This document shows positions 50,524 through 60,054 of a stretch of DNA of 64,000 nt, one piece after another. Where the stretch lies: positions 72,453 to 136,452 of the forward strand of contig CBDDAJ010000005.1 in NCBI GenBank assembly GCA_965224845.1, in the 5' to 3' direction. Below the pieces are notes generated by a model that saw only the letters and a program-made list of their open reading frames with translations, did no database searches and was not told the DNA's origin. The DNA comes from Wocania_A sp965224845. Lineage in GTDB: Bacteria > Bacteroidota > Bacteroidia > Flavobacteriales > Flavobacteriaceae. Within the stretch, counting starts at the first letter, position 1. Each line of letters begins with the position of its first letter. The translations under genes were made by a program, and so were the position numbers.

Positions 50524-51953
50524 ATCTTTTTTATTGGCTTCTTTTGCTTCTGAAACCAGTGCTGATGAAAATACTTTATTAGTAATTTTTTATATTCAGG
50601 ATTATCTTTTATAGAACTTAACAAAGGGTCTCCAAACATAATTAGCATTAAGGTAGGTTTTGTATCAATAACAGCTTTTAACCATTTAATTGCTTTACTT
50701 TTCTCTCCAGAATGCACCCAAATTAAAAATATAAAAAAGGAAGCTCTTTCTGCTTTAGGGCCTTCAATTTCTTTATTCAACAAACTTACATAGATGTCTT
50801 TATTTTCTTCATCCTGTAAAATAGTATAGGCCATAGCTAGCATTCCATATTTGGTTACAATATCAATGGTTGCTGGTAAATCGGATTTAAAATAATCTAT
50901 AACCAGGTGGATGTTATTTTGTCGCAACCAACAGCTGGCCTTAATAATAATTGCTAATAAATTAATAGGGTTTAATTCCAAACAGGTATCTAAAACTTTT
51001 ATAGAAGCATTATAATCTTCCATAATGTAATGTATATAGCCTTTAGCAAAATACACTTCGGGTGATAATGGGTCTAAACCAATAGCTATTTCAGCATGTT
51101 CTAATGCCTTTTCAAACTTTTGCAAGGCACAGTAATAAAATGCAAAATGCATATAAGCAGGAGCAAAATTGGGGTTAACTTCTATAGCTTTACTTAAGTG
51201 CTGAAGCGTTTTTTTAAAATCCCACTGGTACCAATAGCTCACACTAGCTAGCCCATAATGTGCTTCAGGAAGTTGAGGGTTTAATTTTAAAGCTTCATAT
51301 ATATATTTGCTGGCCTTTTTATAGGTTTCATTTTTTGGTAAAAACCCAAGTCCGGCCATCATTGAATAATATTGAGACAAGCCAAAGTTCGACTGTGCAT
51401 GTTCTGGATCAACCTCTAATGCTTTTGTATAATATTGTTTTGACAACTCTAGATCTTCAGGATTCCATTTTTGAAAATGATAATTTCCTTTAAGGTATAA
51501 TTGATAAGCTTCAATATAATCTGTTTGCTTGGTTACCAGCTTATCTTTTATTTCGAAATGCCCAAAATTTTCTCTTATTTTATCTGCAATTAACAAACTT
51601 ATTTCATCTTGAATGTCAAAAATATTTTCAAGTTTTCTATCCCAAGTTTCTGACCAAAAATGAAAATCACCTTGAACTTCAACCAATTGTGCAGTAATTC
51701 GAATGGTATCATTTGATAAGCGAACACTGCCTTCTATAATGGTTGAGACATTTAAATCTTTCCCAATTCTTATAACAGGAATATCTTTATTTTTAAAGAA
51801 GAATGATGATGTACGTGATGTAACCTTTAAACCATTTATCTTCGCTAATGCATTAATAATTTCTTCTGTAAGACCATCACAAAAATACTCGTTCTCAATA
51901 TTAGAACTCATGTTTTTAAATGGTAATACAGCTATTGATAGGTTATTTGTCAC
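50517..51953 (-). CDS. FlgO/TPR regulator, upstream part of a frameshifted TPR-AraC protein
   Basis: The 478-residue frame starts GTG 51953. The N-terminal domain (SIAVLPFKNMSSNIENEYFCDGLTEEIINAL) is the adenylate-cyclase/FlgO-associated type. TPR repeats follow from about residue 145 (KGNYHFQKWNPEDLELSKQYYTKALEVDP, then further units to 430). The last residues FHQHWFQKQKKPIKKIC are probably read out of frame. Adding one T to the TTTT run (minus strand) at 50568-50571 would join it to the AraC domain. Confidence 0.75.
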   Translation of the reverse strand: MTNNLSIAVLPFKNMSSNIENEYFCDGLTEEIINALAKINGLKVTSRTSSFFFKNKDIPVIRIGKDLNVSTIIEGSVRLSNDTIRITAQLVEVQGDFHFWSETWDRKLENIFDIQDEISLLIADKIRENFGHFEIKDKLVTKQTDYIEAYQLYLKGNYHFQKWNPEDLELSKQYYTKALEVDPEHAQSNFGLSQYYSMMAGLGFLPKNETYKKASKYIYEALKLNPQLPEAHYGLASVSYWYQWDFKKTLQHLSKAIEVNPNFAPAYMHFAFYYCALQKFEKALEHAEIAIGLDPLSPEVYFAKGYIHYIMEDYNASIKVLDTCLELNPINLLAIIIKASCWLRQNNIHLVIDYFKSDLPATIDIVTKYGMLAMAYTILQDEENKDIYVSLLNKEIEGPKAERASFFIFLIWVHSGEKSKAIKWLKAVIDTKPTLMLIMFGDPLLSSIKDNPEYKKLLIKYFHQHWFQKQKKPIKKIC

Positions 51954-52157
51954 AGAACAAAGATAATCTTACAACTTTAATTTATGCGATAATACATATG
52001 GAAATTAGGATGACTTTAACACTTATTAATACAGTTGGAGGTTATATCAATTTCATTTAAAGCTCCATCAAAAACTTTATCTTTTCAGTCATGCAAGCAT
52101 CATGCATTTATGCAAGAGATTAATAAATTTTTTAGTAAAACACATAAATAAAACAAA

Positions 52158-52179
52158 AGCCTTGAATTACTTCAAGGCT
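52158..52179 (-). terminator. Terminator after the S9 peptidase gene
   Basis: AGCCTTGAA and TTCAAGGCT form a 9-bp stem with a 4-base loop. On the minus strand the hairpin is followed by TTTTGTTTTATTT. Confidence 0.8.
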
Positions 52180-52203
52180 AGAGCACAAATAATAATTCGA
52201 AAA

Positions 52204-54369
52204 TTATTCGGTAATACCTTCTAAATCAAACATAAAAGCATAGGTTAAAGCTAACCTTTTATAACGTTCAAACCGCCCAGACGCACCACCGTGGCCCGTT
52301 TCCATGTTACAATCCATAACCAATAAATTATTGTCGGTTTTTAGCTCACGTAATTTAGCTATCCATTTTGCGGGTTCCCAATATTGTACTTGACTATCCC
52401 AGTACCCTGTAGTTATTAATATATTTGGGTAATCTTTGGCTTCTACATTATCATACGGTGAATACGATTTCATATAATCATAGTATGCTTTATTTTTAGG
52501 ATTTCCCCATTCATCAAACTCAAAAGTAGTTAGCGGAATGGTTTCGTCTAACATAGTAGAAACCACATCAACAAAAGGTACAGCCGCTATAACACCATTC
52601 CACATATCTGGTTCCATATTTAATATAGCTCCCATTAATAAACCACCAGCTGAACCTCCATATGCATATAAATGATTGCTGTTAGTAAACTTCTCTTCTA
52701 TTAAAAATTTTCCAACATCAATAAAATCGGTAAAGGTATTTTTCTTTTTTAACAGCTTTCCGTTCTCATACCAAGCCCTTCCCATTTCTTGGCCACCTCG
52801 AATATGAGCGATGGCATATACAAAACCCCGGTCTAATAAACTTAAACGCGTTGAACTAAATCTTGGCTCTTGACTGTTTCCATATGAACCATAGGCATAA
52901 AGCAATAATGGATTTTTTCCATTTTTTTCTATACCTTTTTTATAAACTAATGACACAGGTATTTTTGTACCATCTGTTGCTGTTGCGTACAAACGCTCTG
53001 AGGTATAATTTCCTATTGAAAATGAAGGATCAATTACTTCAGTTTGCTTTAAAAGTAATTGCTTCTTTTCTGCCATATTATACTCGTAAGTGCTATTTGG
53101 CGTGGTTAACGAGCTGTATCTATAACGCAAAACATCAGTATCAAAATCTAAATTCGATGTTGTAGTAGCAAAATATGCCGGGTCATTAAACTCAATATAA
53201 TAATCATCAGTACCATCCCACTTTATAACTCTAATAGTTCTTAAACCATCTTTTCTCTCTTCGGCAACCAGATAGTTTTTAAATAAATCCATGCCTTGAA
53301 AGTAAACGTTATCTCTATGCGGTATAACATCAACCCAATGCGCCTTTTCGGTTTTATCTATAGGAGTTTTAACAAGTTTAAAGTTTTTAGCATCCTTATT
53401 TGTTCTTATATAAAAATGATCTTCAAAATGATCGATAGTGTATTCTAAATTTTTCTCTCTAGGCTGAATAACTTTCCATTCACCATTTGGTGTATTGGCA
53501 TCTAAAACCCTAAATTCTGTTGATAAGGTTTGAAAACTTCCAATTACTAAATAAGCATCAGATTTTGTTTTTCCAACGCCACATCGAAACGTATCATCTT
53601 TTTCTTCATAAACCACAACATCTTCAGATTGGCTGGTACCAATGACATGCTTTACAATTTTATTTTGCCGTAAGGTTTGCGGGTCTTTTGTTGTATAAAA
53701 AACAGTTTTTCCGTCGTTTGCCCAAGTGGCGCTACCACCGGTATTACTGAGTTTATCGGCTAACAATTCACCGGTTTCTAAATTTTTAAAGTATAAAGTA
53801 TATTGCCGTCTAGAAATTGTATCGATACCAAAAGCTAGCATTTTATTATTCGGACTAACTGATTGTCCTCCAAAACCATAATAAGCATAACCTTCTGCCA
53901 TTTCCGGGCCATTAAGCATAATTTCTTCTTTAGCTCCTTTTTCAAGCTTTTTTCTACAATACAGTGCATAATCGCCACCTTTTTCAAAACGTGTATAGTA
54001 CGAATAGCCATTATCGTTTACAGGAACAGATTGATCATCTTTTTTAATGCGCCCCACGATTTCGCTATACAGTTTATCCTGCAGACTATCTGTATGCGCC
54101 ATAGCTTTACTTAAATAATCGTTCTCTGCATTCAGGTAATTTAATACATCCTGAGTTTGTGCATCTGGAGTCTCTGCATTTTTTTGCTCATCGCTTAAGC
54201 GCATCCAAAAATAATTATCAATCCGGGAGTCGTCATGAATAGTTAATTCTTTAGGAATCTTTTTTGCAACAGGTGTTTCCATAGCGGAATATGGTTTTTG
54301 GTTTTCTTTTTGTTGGCATGAAAAACACATTAAAATTATAGCAAAAATTGAATAAATTGAAGCTTTCAT
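52204..54369 (-). CDS. S9 family prolyl oligopeptidase / oligopeptidase B-like
   Basis: The 721-residue exported peptidase has a lipoprotein signal ending MCFSCQQ near residue 19. An N-terminal beta-propeller domain begins at IHDDSRIDNYFWMRL. The C-terminal alpha/beta hydrolase has the nucleophile in YGGSAGGLLMGA near 570, a later Asp in TGYWDSQVQYWEP, and the catalytic His in ETGHGGASGRF near 700. It cleaves short peptides after basic or prolyl residues; which one is not certain. Confidence 0.9.
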   Translation of the reverse strand: MKASIYSIFAIILMCFSCQQKENQKPYSAMETPVAKKIPKELTIHDDSRIDNYFWMRLSDEQKNAETPDAQTQDVLNYLNAENDYLSKAMAHTDSLQDKLYSEIVGRIKKDDQSVPVNDNGYSYYTRFEKGGDYALYCRKKLEKGAKEEIMLNGPEMAEGYAYYGFGGQSVSPNNKMLAFGIDTISRRQYTLYFKNLETGELLADKLSNTGGSATWANDGKTVFYTTKDPQTLRQNKIVKHVIGTSQSEDVVVYEEKDDTFRCGVGKTKSDAYLVIGSFQTLSTEFRVLDANTPNGEWKVIQPREKNLEYTIDHFEDHFYIRTNKDAKNFKLVKTPIDKTEKAHWVDVIPHRDNVYFQGMDLFKNYLVAEERKDGLRTIRVIKWDGTDDYYIEFNDPAYFATTTSNLDFDTDVLRYRYSSLTTPNSTYEYNMAEKKQLLLKQTEVIDPSFSIGNYTSERLYATATDGTKIPVSLVYKKGIEKNGKNPLLLYAYGSYGNSQEPRFSSTRLSLLDRGFVYAIAHIRGGQEMGRAWYENGKLLKKKNTFTDFIDVGKFLIEEKFTNSNHLYAYGGSAGGLLMGAILNMEPDMWNGVIAAVPFVDVVSTMLDETIPLTTFEFDEWGNPKNKAYYDYMKSYSPYDNVEAKDYPNILITTGYWDSQVQYWEPAKWIAKLRELKTDNNLLVMDCNMETGHGGASGRFERYKRLALTYAFMFDLEGITE

Positions 54370-54484
54370 TGATTATAGTTTTTGTTTTAGTTAATGCATA
54401 AAGGAACGAAAATAAGTTCTAAATGTTTTGTTAAAGTTTTGATCAATAAACAAATTAAAAAAAATGAAAGTTCCTTCTAAGAAT

Positions 54485-54757
54485 TTAGTACAGTAAAAAA
54501 TAAAATGACGCTAAAAGCATTAAAAAAACTGTAAAGTATAAAACCCGATTTAATATTTTCTCTTTTCTTAACTTATTTCTTATTTCTCTTTTTACTCTAT
54601 CCATTTCTGATTTGGTAAGCTCAGGGAAATGATATTGAATGTCGTGTTTTGAAACGCTATACTTAAGCTTCTTTTTATCAAACCTGCCTTCTGTTTTAGC
54701 TTTTCGCTCCTTATTTCTTTGTAAAGTCGCTTTAAAATGCCCCAGACTTCCATGCAT
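54485..54757 (-). CDS. Small tail-anchored protein of the AAA+ gene run
   Basis: The 90-residue protein is very basic (KERKAKTEGRFDKKKLK) with a C-terminal hydrophobic helix (about residues 71-89), so it is probably membrane-anchored by its tail. No family is recognised. It is the last gene of the leftward run, 1 bp after the 563-residue membrane protein. Confidence 0.6.
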   Translation of the reverse strand: MHGSLGHFKATLQRNKERKAKTEGRFDKKKLKYSVSKHDIQYHFPELTKSEMDRVKREIRNKLRKEKILNRVLYFTVFLMLLASFYFLLY

Positions 54758-54758
54758 A

Positions 54759-56450
54759 TTAATTACTGTTTGCTTTTAAAGAATCAATTTTTCGTTGTAA
54801 CCTTTCAATTTCTTCAGCTTTTTTGTCAACTACAGGAATTACGGTAGTTGAATCTGAAGCCTGTTCGATAATGTCAATTTCTTTGGCGTCTTCAGCAAAA
54901 TAATACCCTATTCCTTCACTCGATCTCCAAGCTTCATTTAACTGGTTATAAACCGTTTTATCCCACTGGCTGGGGTGTTTTACATCAATCCAAACCACAT
55001 CTCTATACTCACTGTCAATTAAAGCTAAATCTGGAGTTGCAGACCCATCAAAATTATCTGATCCTTCACGAATTGCAGATATGGTCCCTAAAAAAAACAT
55101 ACGTTTCCTGCCTGCAATATCTTTAATATATGGTCTAAACTCAACGGGCTTATTTACAGACCAATCAAACTCTTTACGAGATTCAATGACTTTTAAAGGC
55201 ATGGCCGAAACTCCTGCATAACCTTGTTTTTTTGAAGCATGATCATAATAATACAATGCATTGGTTCCATCTGCCGGAATAAACACACTAAAGGTTAAAC
55301 TGGTGCGTTCATCTCCTACTGGTTCTAAACCAAACCAATGGTATAAGCCGCTATAAGCATTAGAATCGGTATCTGAAAAATCAAAATCTGTTACAAAAGG
55401 TTGCTGATTTTGATCATCTGGCAAGTCTGGAATTTTAACTGCTGTTTTCATATTCCAGGGTAACGGATCACTAAACCCCCCGATAAATTTTAATGACTCT
55501 GCCTGTAAGCGTGATACTTTTTCGGCCACTGTATTTTGCCTGGTTAAATATGGGTAGTTTCTCATCTCTTCCGGACTTATATAAGTCCCTTTGCCTATTA
55601 AAATGCGTTCTATATAGTCGTTAAAATCATGCTCACCATTATTGATCACCATAACACCTCCAAAGGTTGGATAAGGAAAGAAGAAGCCTTTCCATTTAAT
55701 TAAGCTTACCACTTGTACCCATTGTCCTGTATCATTTTTCATATAAAACGTATCACTAGGTTCATAATTAAAAAGCATCCATGGATTAAAACGCTGTACT
55801 ACTGCATTGTAAGTGTTTCTGCTAAACTTTAAAGATTCCCCTATTGAAAAGGTCACAGGGATTCTATTTTCACTGGAAAACCTTGGAAAAGGTGTAGTAC
55901 TAGATACAGAAAAAACCTCTTCTGTATTATCAGTTATGCCTTGCCATACGTACTTTTCTGTAGGTTGAATAGCCATTGTCCATTTATTTTCATCACCAAT
56001 TCTAACTAAGTGAGGTAAGGACACATCTTTGGTTTCTCCAACACTTTCGTTAGCCATAGAAAATACATTACGTAAAGGCTGTATACGCTCATTTTGGGTA
56101 AGCGGCAATTCATTTATTTCTATTCTGTTTAAATCATTAAAAACATTATATGTTTTCATATAATCGTACATTTTAAAATGCCAACCAACGGCATATAAAA
56201 TTCCAAAGAAAACAACTAACACCCCTAAAATTCCTAAACGCCTTCCTGTGCTTGCAGATTTTCTAAACGTCCTTAAGCCAAAGAATAATACAGCTATACT
56301 TAGTAATATGATGAATAAATATTTTCTGATAAATAAGAGTGCTGGCTGATAATCATCACGTAAAACAAATAGCGCTATAAATAAGACAATAGCTACAATT
56401 ATGCTTATTGTTTTTTGTTTTTTTCCTTTGTTCCAGTAGTTTTTTAGCAT
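54759..56450 (-). CDS. Membrane protein with large soluble domain, AAA+ gene run
   Basis: The 563-residue protein has three N-terminal hydrophobic helices (about 15-28, 42-63 and 72-90). A large mixed domain follows, rich in Trp, Phe and Pro (RVGDENKWTMAIQPTEKYVWQ and WKGFFFPYPTFGGVMVINNG regions), and a short C-terminal coiled coil (EEIERLQRKIDSLKA). I do not recognise the family. The soluble part is probably on one side of the membrane as a scaffold or sensor. Confidence 0.65.
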   Translation of the reverse strand: MLKNYWNKGKKQKTISIIVAIVLFIALFVLRDDYQPALLFIRKYLFIILLSIAVLFFGLRTFRKSASTGRRLGILGVLVVFFGILYAVGWHFKMYDYMKTYNVFNDLNRIEINELPLTQNERIQPLRNVFSMANESVGETKDVSLPHLVRIGDENKWTMAIQPTEKYVWQGITDNTEEVFSVSSTTPFPRFSSENRIPVTFSIGESLKFSRNTYNAVVQRFNPWMLFNYEPSDTFYMKNDTGQWVQVVSLIKWKGFFFPYPTFGGVMVINNGEHDFNDYIERILIGKGTYISPEEMRNYPYLTRQNTVAEKVSRLQAESLKFIGGFSDPLPWNMKTAVKIPDLPDDQNQQPFVTDFDFSDTDSNAYSGLYHWFGLEPVGDERTSLTFSVFIPADGTNALYYYDHASKKQGYAGVSAMPLKVIESRKEFDWSVNKPVEFRPYIKDIAGRKRMFFLGTISAIREGSDNFDGSATPDLALIDSEYRDVVWIDVKHPSQWDKTVYNQLNEAWRSSEGIGYYFAEDAKEIDIIEQASDSTTVIPVVDKKAEEIERLQRKIDSLKANSN

Positions 56451-56461
56451 AATAATATTTT

Positions 56462-56650
56462 TTAATTTTTACCATGTTTTTTAGTATGCCTAATAGATAA
56501 TACCATAGCAATAATCATTAAAACAGGTGTTAACAACCGTAAACTATTTTTCCATTGAAAACCACTTCCATAGTCGTAGATAAACAATTCTACAACAATC
56601 AAAATAGCGAATAATACAATTAGTACGTATCGAAATTTATTTTTGTCCAT
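56462..56650 (-). CDS. Small two-helix membrane protein, AAA+ gene run
   Basis: The 62-residue protein has two hydrophobic helices (about 7-25 and 36-54) and a basic end, RHTKKHGKN. No family is recognised. Spacing of 11 and 13 bp to its neighbours places it in the same transcript. Confidence 0.6.
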   Translation of the reverse strand: MDKNKFRYVLIVLFAILIVVELFIYDYGSGFQWKNSLRLLTPVLMIIAMVLSIRHTKKHGKN

Positions 56651-56663
56651 TTTTATAGAACTT

Positions 56664-57212
56664 TTACAACAATCCTTTATCTTTTAAACGCTCTCTTGCG
56701 CTTTTTTCCTCTTGTTTAGGGGTATCTTTTATATCTTGTGTATTGGTATTTCGGCTAGGCTCAGCATCCAAATCTTCTTGTGCTTTTAAATCTTCAAGTA
56801 AATCTTTTCCTTTTTCAATAGTATTTTCTACAATATCTCCCAAAGAATCACTTTTCTCTTCTATAACTTTAGTAGATTTTAAAACAAAATTTGCTAAATA
56901 AGTACCTACTAAAGTTCCAACTACTATTGACGAAAATGCTGAAATCCCATCATAGCTTCCAAATATTTTAAAAGGTGTTAAAAATTGAAATATTAATCCT
57001 ATCAACAAAAAAGTAGTAGCAACAAAGACTAATCGTGGTAAAAATGCTTGTTTATACACAAAACCCTTTTTGTCTTCTGGTTTCATTTGTAACGCTTTAG
57101 AGTTAACTATCTTATTTAAAAAGCGATACGCTCCATTGCCGTTAGATTCTCTCCAGTACAAAAATATACCGAAAAGTATCGCGCCTATAAAAATTACTAA
57201 TTCCAGTCCCAT
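56664..57212 (-). CDS. Three-helix membrane protein, AAA+ gene run
   Basis: The 182-residue protein has hydrophobic helices at about 2-18, 60-82 and 90-110, then a long charged, probably disordered C-terminus (EEKSARERLKDKGLL). No family is recognised. A gap of 231 bp upstream holds only a 7-bp inverted repeat (57246-57262), so a second promoter could lie there. Confidence 0.6.
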   Translation of the reverse strand: MGLELVIFIGAILFGIFLYWRESNGNGAYRFLNKIVNSKALQMKPEDKKGFVYKQAFLPRLVFVATTFLLIGLIFQFLTPFKIFGSYDGISAFSSIVVGTLVGTYLANFVLKSTKVIEEKSDSLGDIVENTIEKGKDLLEDLKAQEDLDAEPSRNTNTQDIKDTPKQEEKSARERLKDKGLL

Positions 57213-57443
57213 ATTTTAAGGTTTGAAGCATAAAGTCAATAGGTTTAAGTTACTTTAACTTATATGCTTATTATTATTTTATTTCTAAATGCGATCTTAC
57301 TTATTAAATTAAAACAGCTCTTATAATATTTTATAAATAGTTTTTTCTTTTTTAGCTTTATACATGAAATATATTATTCATAAAGATATAAAACTTCCAA
57401 CTTCATACTTACTACCTCCTATTTAACTATTAGTCTATAATTA

Positions 57444-58679
57444 TTAAATATTGTTACTAATAACTTCAATAGTCCAGTCTTTAAACGATTCGTCCCAGGT
57501 TTTAAAACTATTATAAAACGCTTCCTTATCATACCAATACACATATAGCATATCTTTTGCTGAAACATTAACCAAAAGTTTCCAAATCAGATCTTGATGT
57601 TTCGCTTCTAATGACGAATGCGGCTCGTGTAGGGCATCATACATTTTAGGATCTACAATATCTGCAATTTTATATTGGTTACTAACTTCTAATTTTTCTA
57701 AATAACGCTCAACACTCATAACCTTTTTTCGCGCTTCAATATCTATTTTATTTAAATAGCTTTTATACAAAATAGGATCAATTAATATATCTTTAATAGG
57801 GTGCTGTGCCTTTTTTAAGTATTGCGCCATTTCAAACTTTTTAATGCGCTCGTACCTTGGCGTGTTTACTACCTTCTCTAAATTACATTCTATAATATCG
57901 TGACTTTTAAGCTTTTTCATCAATTCGGGCTGTGAAATATGATAAATAAGCACCTCGTAATTAGTATCTTTTATAGCTTCTTTATACCATTTTTCGTCTT
58001 CAAAAACTACAATATCACTTATAAAGTCGCGTAAAACGTATACGCCATTAAAGGCTTTAGTATAAAAGGTGTTTGCTGTAAACTGTAACCGGGGTAAACT
58101 TAAATCTCTATGCCTTAAATCGCCATAGGTTTTTGCAGAATCTATTAATTGCTCATGTAGGGTTTCATCGATAAAATTATGATTTCTATTAAAGGTTTTT
58201 ACCAGCTCTAATTGCTCTTCTTGTTTCTTTATCAAATCGTTTATCAAATGAAAACCTATGCTTACTGTGGTATATTTTAAAACATCAAGAGGTTCATAAA
58301 ATACATCAATGTTCTGGTCGAAATCTATACATATAGCACAATCACGGGTAATATCCTTAATCTTGTCGCCATGTGTTCTAAAAATATGCTGCATCATCTC
58401 TCTATCGAAAGTATGAAATGGCACATACACAGGTTTTCCTTTTTGTAATGGCGATATAATGATGCCGTGCGGATTCGCATCTCCATTATTTAGATAATGA
58501 AGCTCCTCTTTTTCCTCAGCTATTTCAGGGCTCCATCCCATGCCATCAATTGAAAATGCTTTTAGCTTGGTTTTAGTAAACCCCAGCTTTACCAGGCATT
58601 TATTATAACGTTCAACTAGCTTCCCACTTACAGGAATTAATTCACTTCTGTATAAATTAGCTGTTTTTAGTTTGTCCAT
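57444..58679 (-). CDS. DUF6638-like protein, AAA+ gene run
   Basis: The soluble 411-residue protein begins with VSGKLVERYNKCLVKLGF, KAFSIDGMGWSPEIA and NPHGIIISPLQKGKPVYVPFHTFD, blocks that I remember from proteins labelled DUF6638 in Flavobacteriia; I cannot verify this. No enzymatic motif is visible. The sequence is well balanced and codon use is like its neighbours. It lies between the Nudix gene and the membrane-protein genes. Confidence 0.6.
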   Translation of the reverse strand: MDKLKTANLYRSELIPVSGKLVERYNKCLVKLGFTKTKLKAFSIDGMGWSPEIAEEKEELHYLNNGDANPHGIIISPLQKGKPVYVPFHTFDREMMQHIFRTHGDKIKDITRDCAICIDFDQNIDVFYEPLDVLKYTTVSIGFHLINDLIKKQEEQLELVKTFNRNHNFIDETLHEQLIDSAKTYGDLRHRDLSLPRLQFTANTFYTKAFNGVYVLRDFISDIVVFEDEKWYKEAIKDTNYEVLIYHISQPELMKKLKSHDIIECNLEKVVNTPRYERIKKFEMAQYLKKAQHPIKDILIDPILYKSYLNKIDIEARKKVMSVERYLEKLEVSNQYKIADIVDPKMYDALHEPHSSLEAKHQDLIWKLLVNVSAKDMLYVYWYDKEAFYNSFKTWDESFKDWTIEVISNNI

Positions 58680-58756
58680 TTCTATATTCCTGCTTAGGCA
58701 GAAATTTTATTATTTATTGTTATTAATTATTATTTACCATGAGGCTTCAAATTCTT

Positions 58757-59341
58757 CTAGCATAAGTTATTTATTTGCACATACTGCAACAACATAATCG
58801 TCCTGGCATCAATAATGTCATGCGAATCTACCATTTGCAGAGCTTTAGTAAAAGGAATTTCCAAAACTTCAATTTCTTCACCTTCAACTTCTAGGCCGCC
58901 ACCGTTATCTGTTTTATCAGAATCTTTATATTGAGCTATAAAAAGATGCACACGTTCTCGCACTATTCCCGGGGATAAAAACACTGTACTTACTGCTTTT
59001 AAATCAGAAATCTTGTATCCCAATTCCTCTTCGGCTTCACGTATTACACAGGTTTCAGGTAACTCGCCTTCGTCTATCGAGCCGCCGCAAACTTCTATTG
59101 AATAGCCTTCAGAAACACCTGAGATATAAACCGGTATTCTAAATTGCTTAGACAGCATGACCTTTTTGGTTTCTGGATTGTATAGTAGTACGGCTACCCC
59201 ATCACTTTTTCCGTAAGCCTCGTGTGATAACCGCTCCCAGCTTCCGTTTTTAAACTTAAAATCAAAATCGACACGCTCCAACTTACCCCAAAAACTGGAT
59301 AATACTGTTGATGTTATGTTTTTAACTTTCTTGATTCCCAT
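58757..59341 (-). CDS. Nudix hydrolase, NudK/ADP-ribose pyrophosphatase-like
   Basis: The 194-residue hydrolase has a complete Nudix box at residues 87-109 (Gly87, Glu93, Arg101-Glu102, Glu105-Glu106, Gly108). The N-terminal part (VDFDFKFKNGSWERLSHE, then a GVAVLLYNPETKKVMLSKQFR strand pair) is like GDP-mannose or ADP-ribose pyrophosphatases. A nucleotide-sugar or ADP-ribose substrate is likely but not proven. It follows the 233-residue gene by 3 bp. Confidence 0.85.
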   Translation of the reverse strand: MGIKKVKNITSTVLSSFWGKLERVDFDFKFKNGSWERLSHEAYGKSDGVAVLLYNPETKKVMLSKQFRIPVYISGVSEGYSIEVCGGSIDEGELPETCVIREAEEELGYKISDLKAVSTVFLSPGIVRERVHLFIAQYKDSDKTDNGGGLEVEGEEIEVLEIPFTKALQMVDSHDIIDARTIMLLQYVQINNLC

Positions 59342-59344
59342 GAA

Positions 59345-60046
59345 CTAGATTTTATTGTATTTCTCAATAATTTCATTTAGTGATTTTGATATCTCAAACT
59401 TCTTTTCTAAAAAATTATAAACTCCATATCTAATTGTCTCATTTTCCTTGTAAGAAATTAAAATTAGGTCTTCATCAATAAAACTATACCAATCTACATT
59501 CTTTTCTATAATCTTGTTAAAATTACCTCCATCTAAATCAGACACATATAAGAAACTAATATCTTGTTTGTCTAAAACGCTATTAGAATTAGTGTCTTTT
59601 TCTACTATTAAGTAAAATATCTTTTTTTTAAATACCCCTAATCGATTTTCTTCAGAATATTTATTGGGCGCTGAAACATTAATAATTAAAGATTCTTTAT
59701 TTAAAAGAGTGTTTTTTACTTTTAGATTATCATCAAAAAATACTATATTTACTATATCCTGAGGAAATTGATTTGTTCCATAATCATCGAAATCATTGTC
59801 TTCATAGTGCCTATAAAAAGCCATGTACCAGCTTTCTGAATTATATAATTTTTGTGGTCCATTGTTAGCAATTGAAAAGTTTTTCTCAACCGTTTTTTGT
59901 GTTCCTAGAAAATCATCATCACTAAGCCTATTGTTGGATTGTCTAAGAAAATCATCAACGAAAGCATAAATAATTAACCCTATAACTATTGGAAGCATCA
60001 GACCATTTAAAATAACTAAAAATTTGACAAACTTATTTTTTAGCAT
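59345..60046 (-). CDS. Membrane-anchored protein with an EF-hand-like loop, AAA+ gene run
   Basis: The 233-residue protein has one N-terminal membrane helix (about 8-29). The rest looks like an exported beta-rich domain. DTNSNSVLDKQD near residue 152 fits the spacing of an EF-hand calcium loop (D1, N3, N5, D9, D12). No family is recognised. It is 3 bp from the Nudix gene and 8 bp from the AAA+ gene, so it is firmly in the operon. Confidence 0.6.
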   Translation of the reverse strand: MLKNKFVKFLVILNGLMLPIVIGLIIYAFVDDFLRQSNNRLSDDDFLGTQKTVEKNFSIANNGPQKLYNSESWYMAFYRHYEDNDFDDYGTNQFPQDIVNIVFFDDNLKVKNTLLNKESLIINVSAPNKYSEENRLGVFKKKIFYLIVEKDTNSNSVLDKQDISFLYVSDLDGGNFNKIIEKNVDWYSFIDEDLILISYKENETIRYGVYNFLEKKFEISKSLNEIIEKYNKI

Positions 60047-60054
60047 AATATGTT

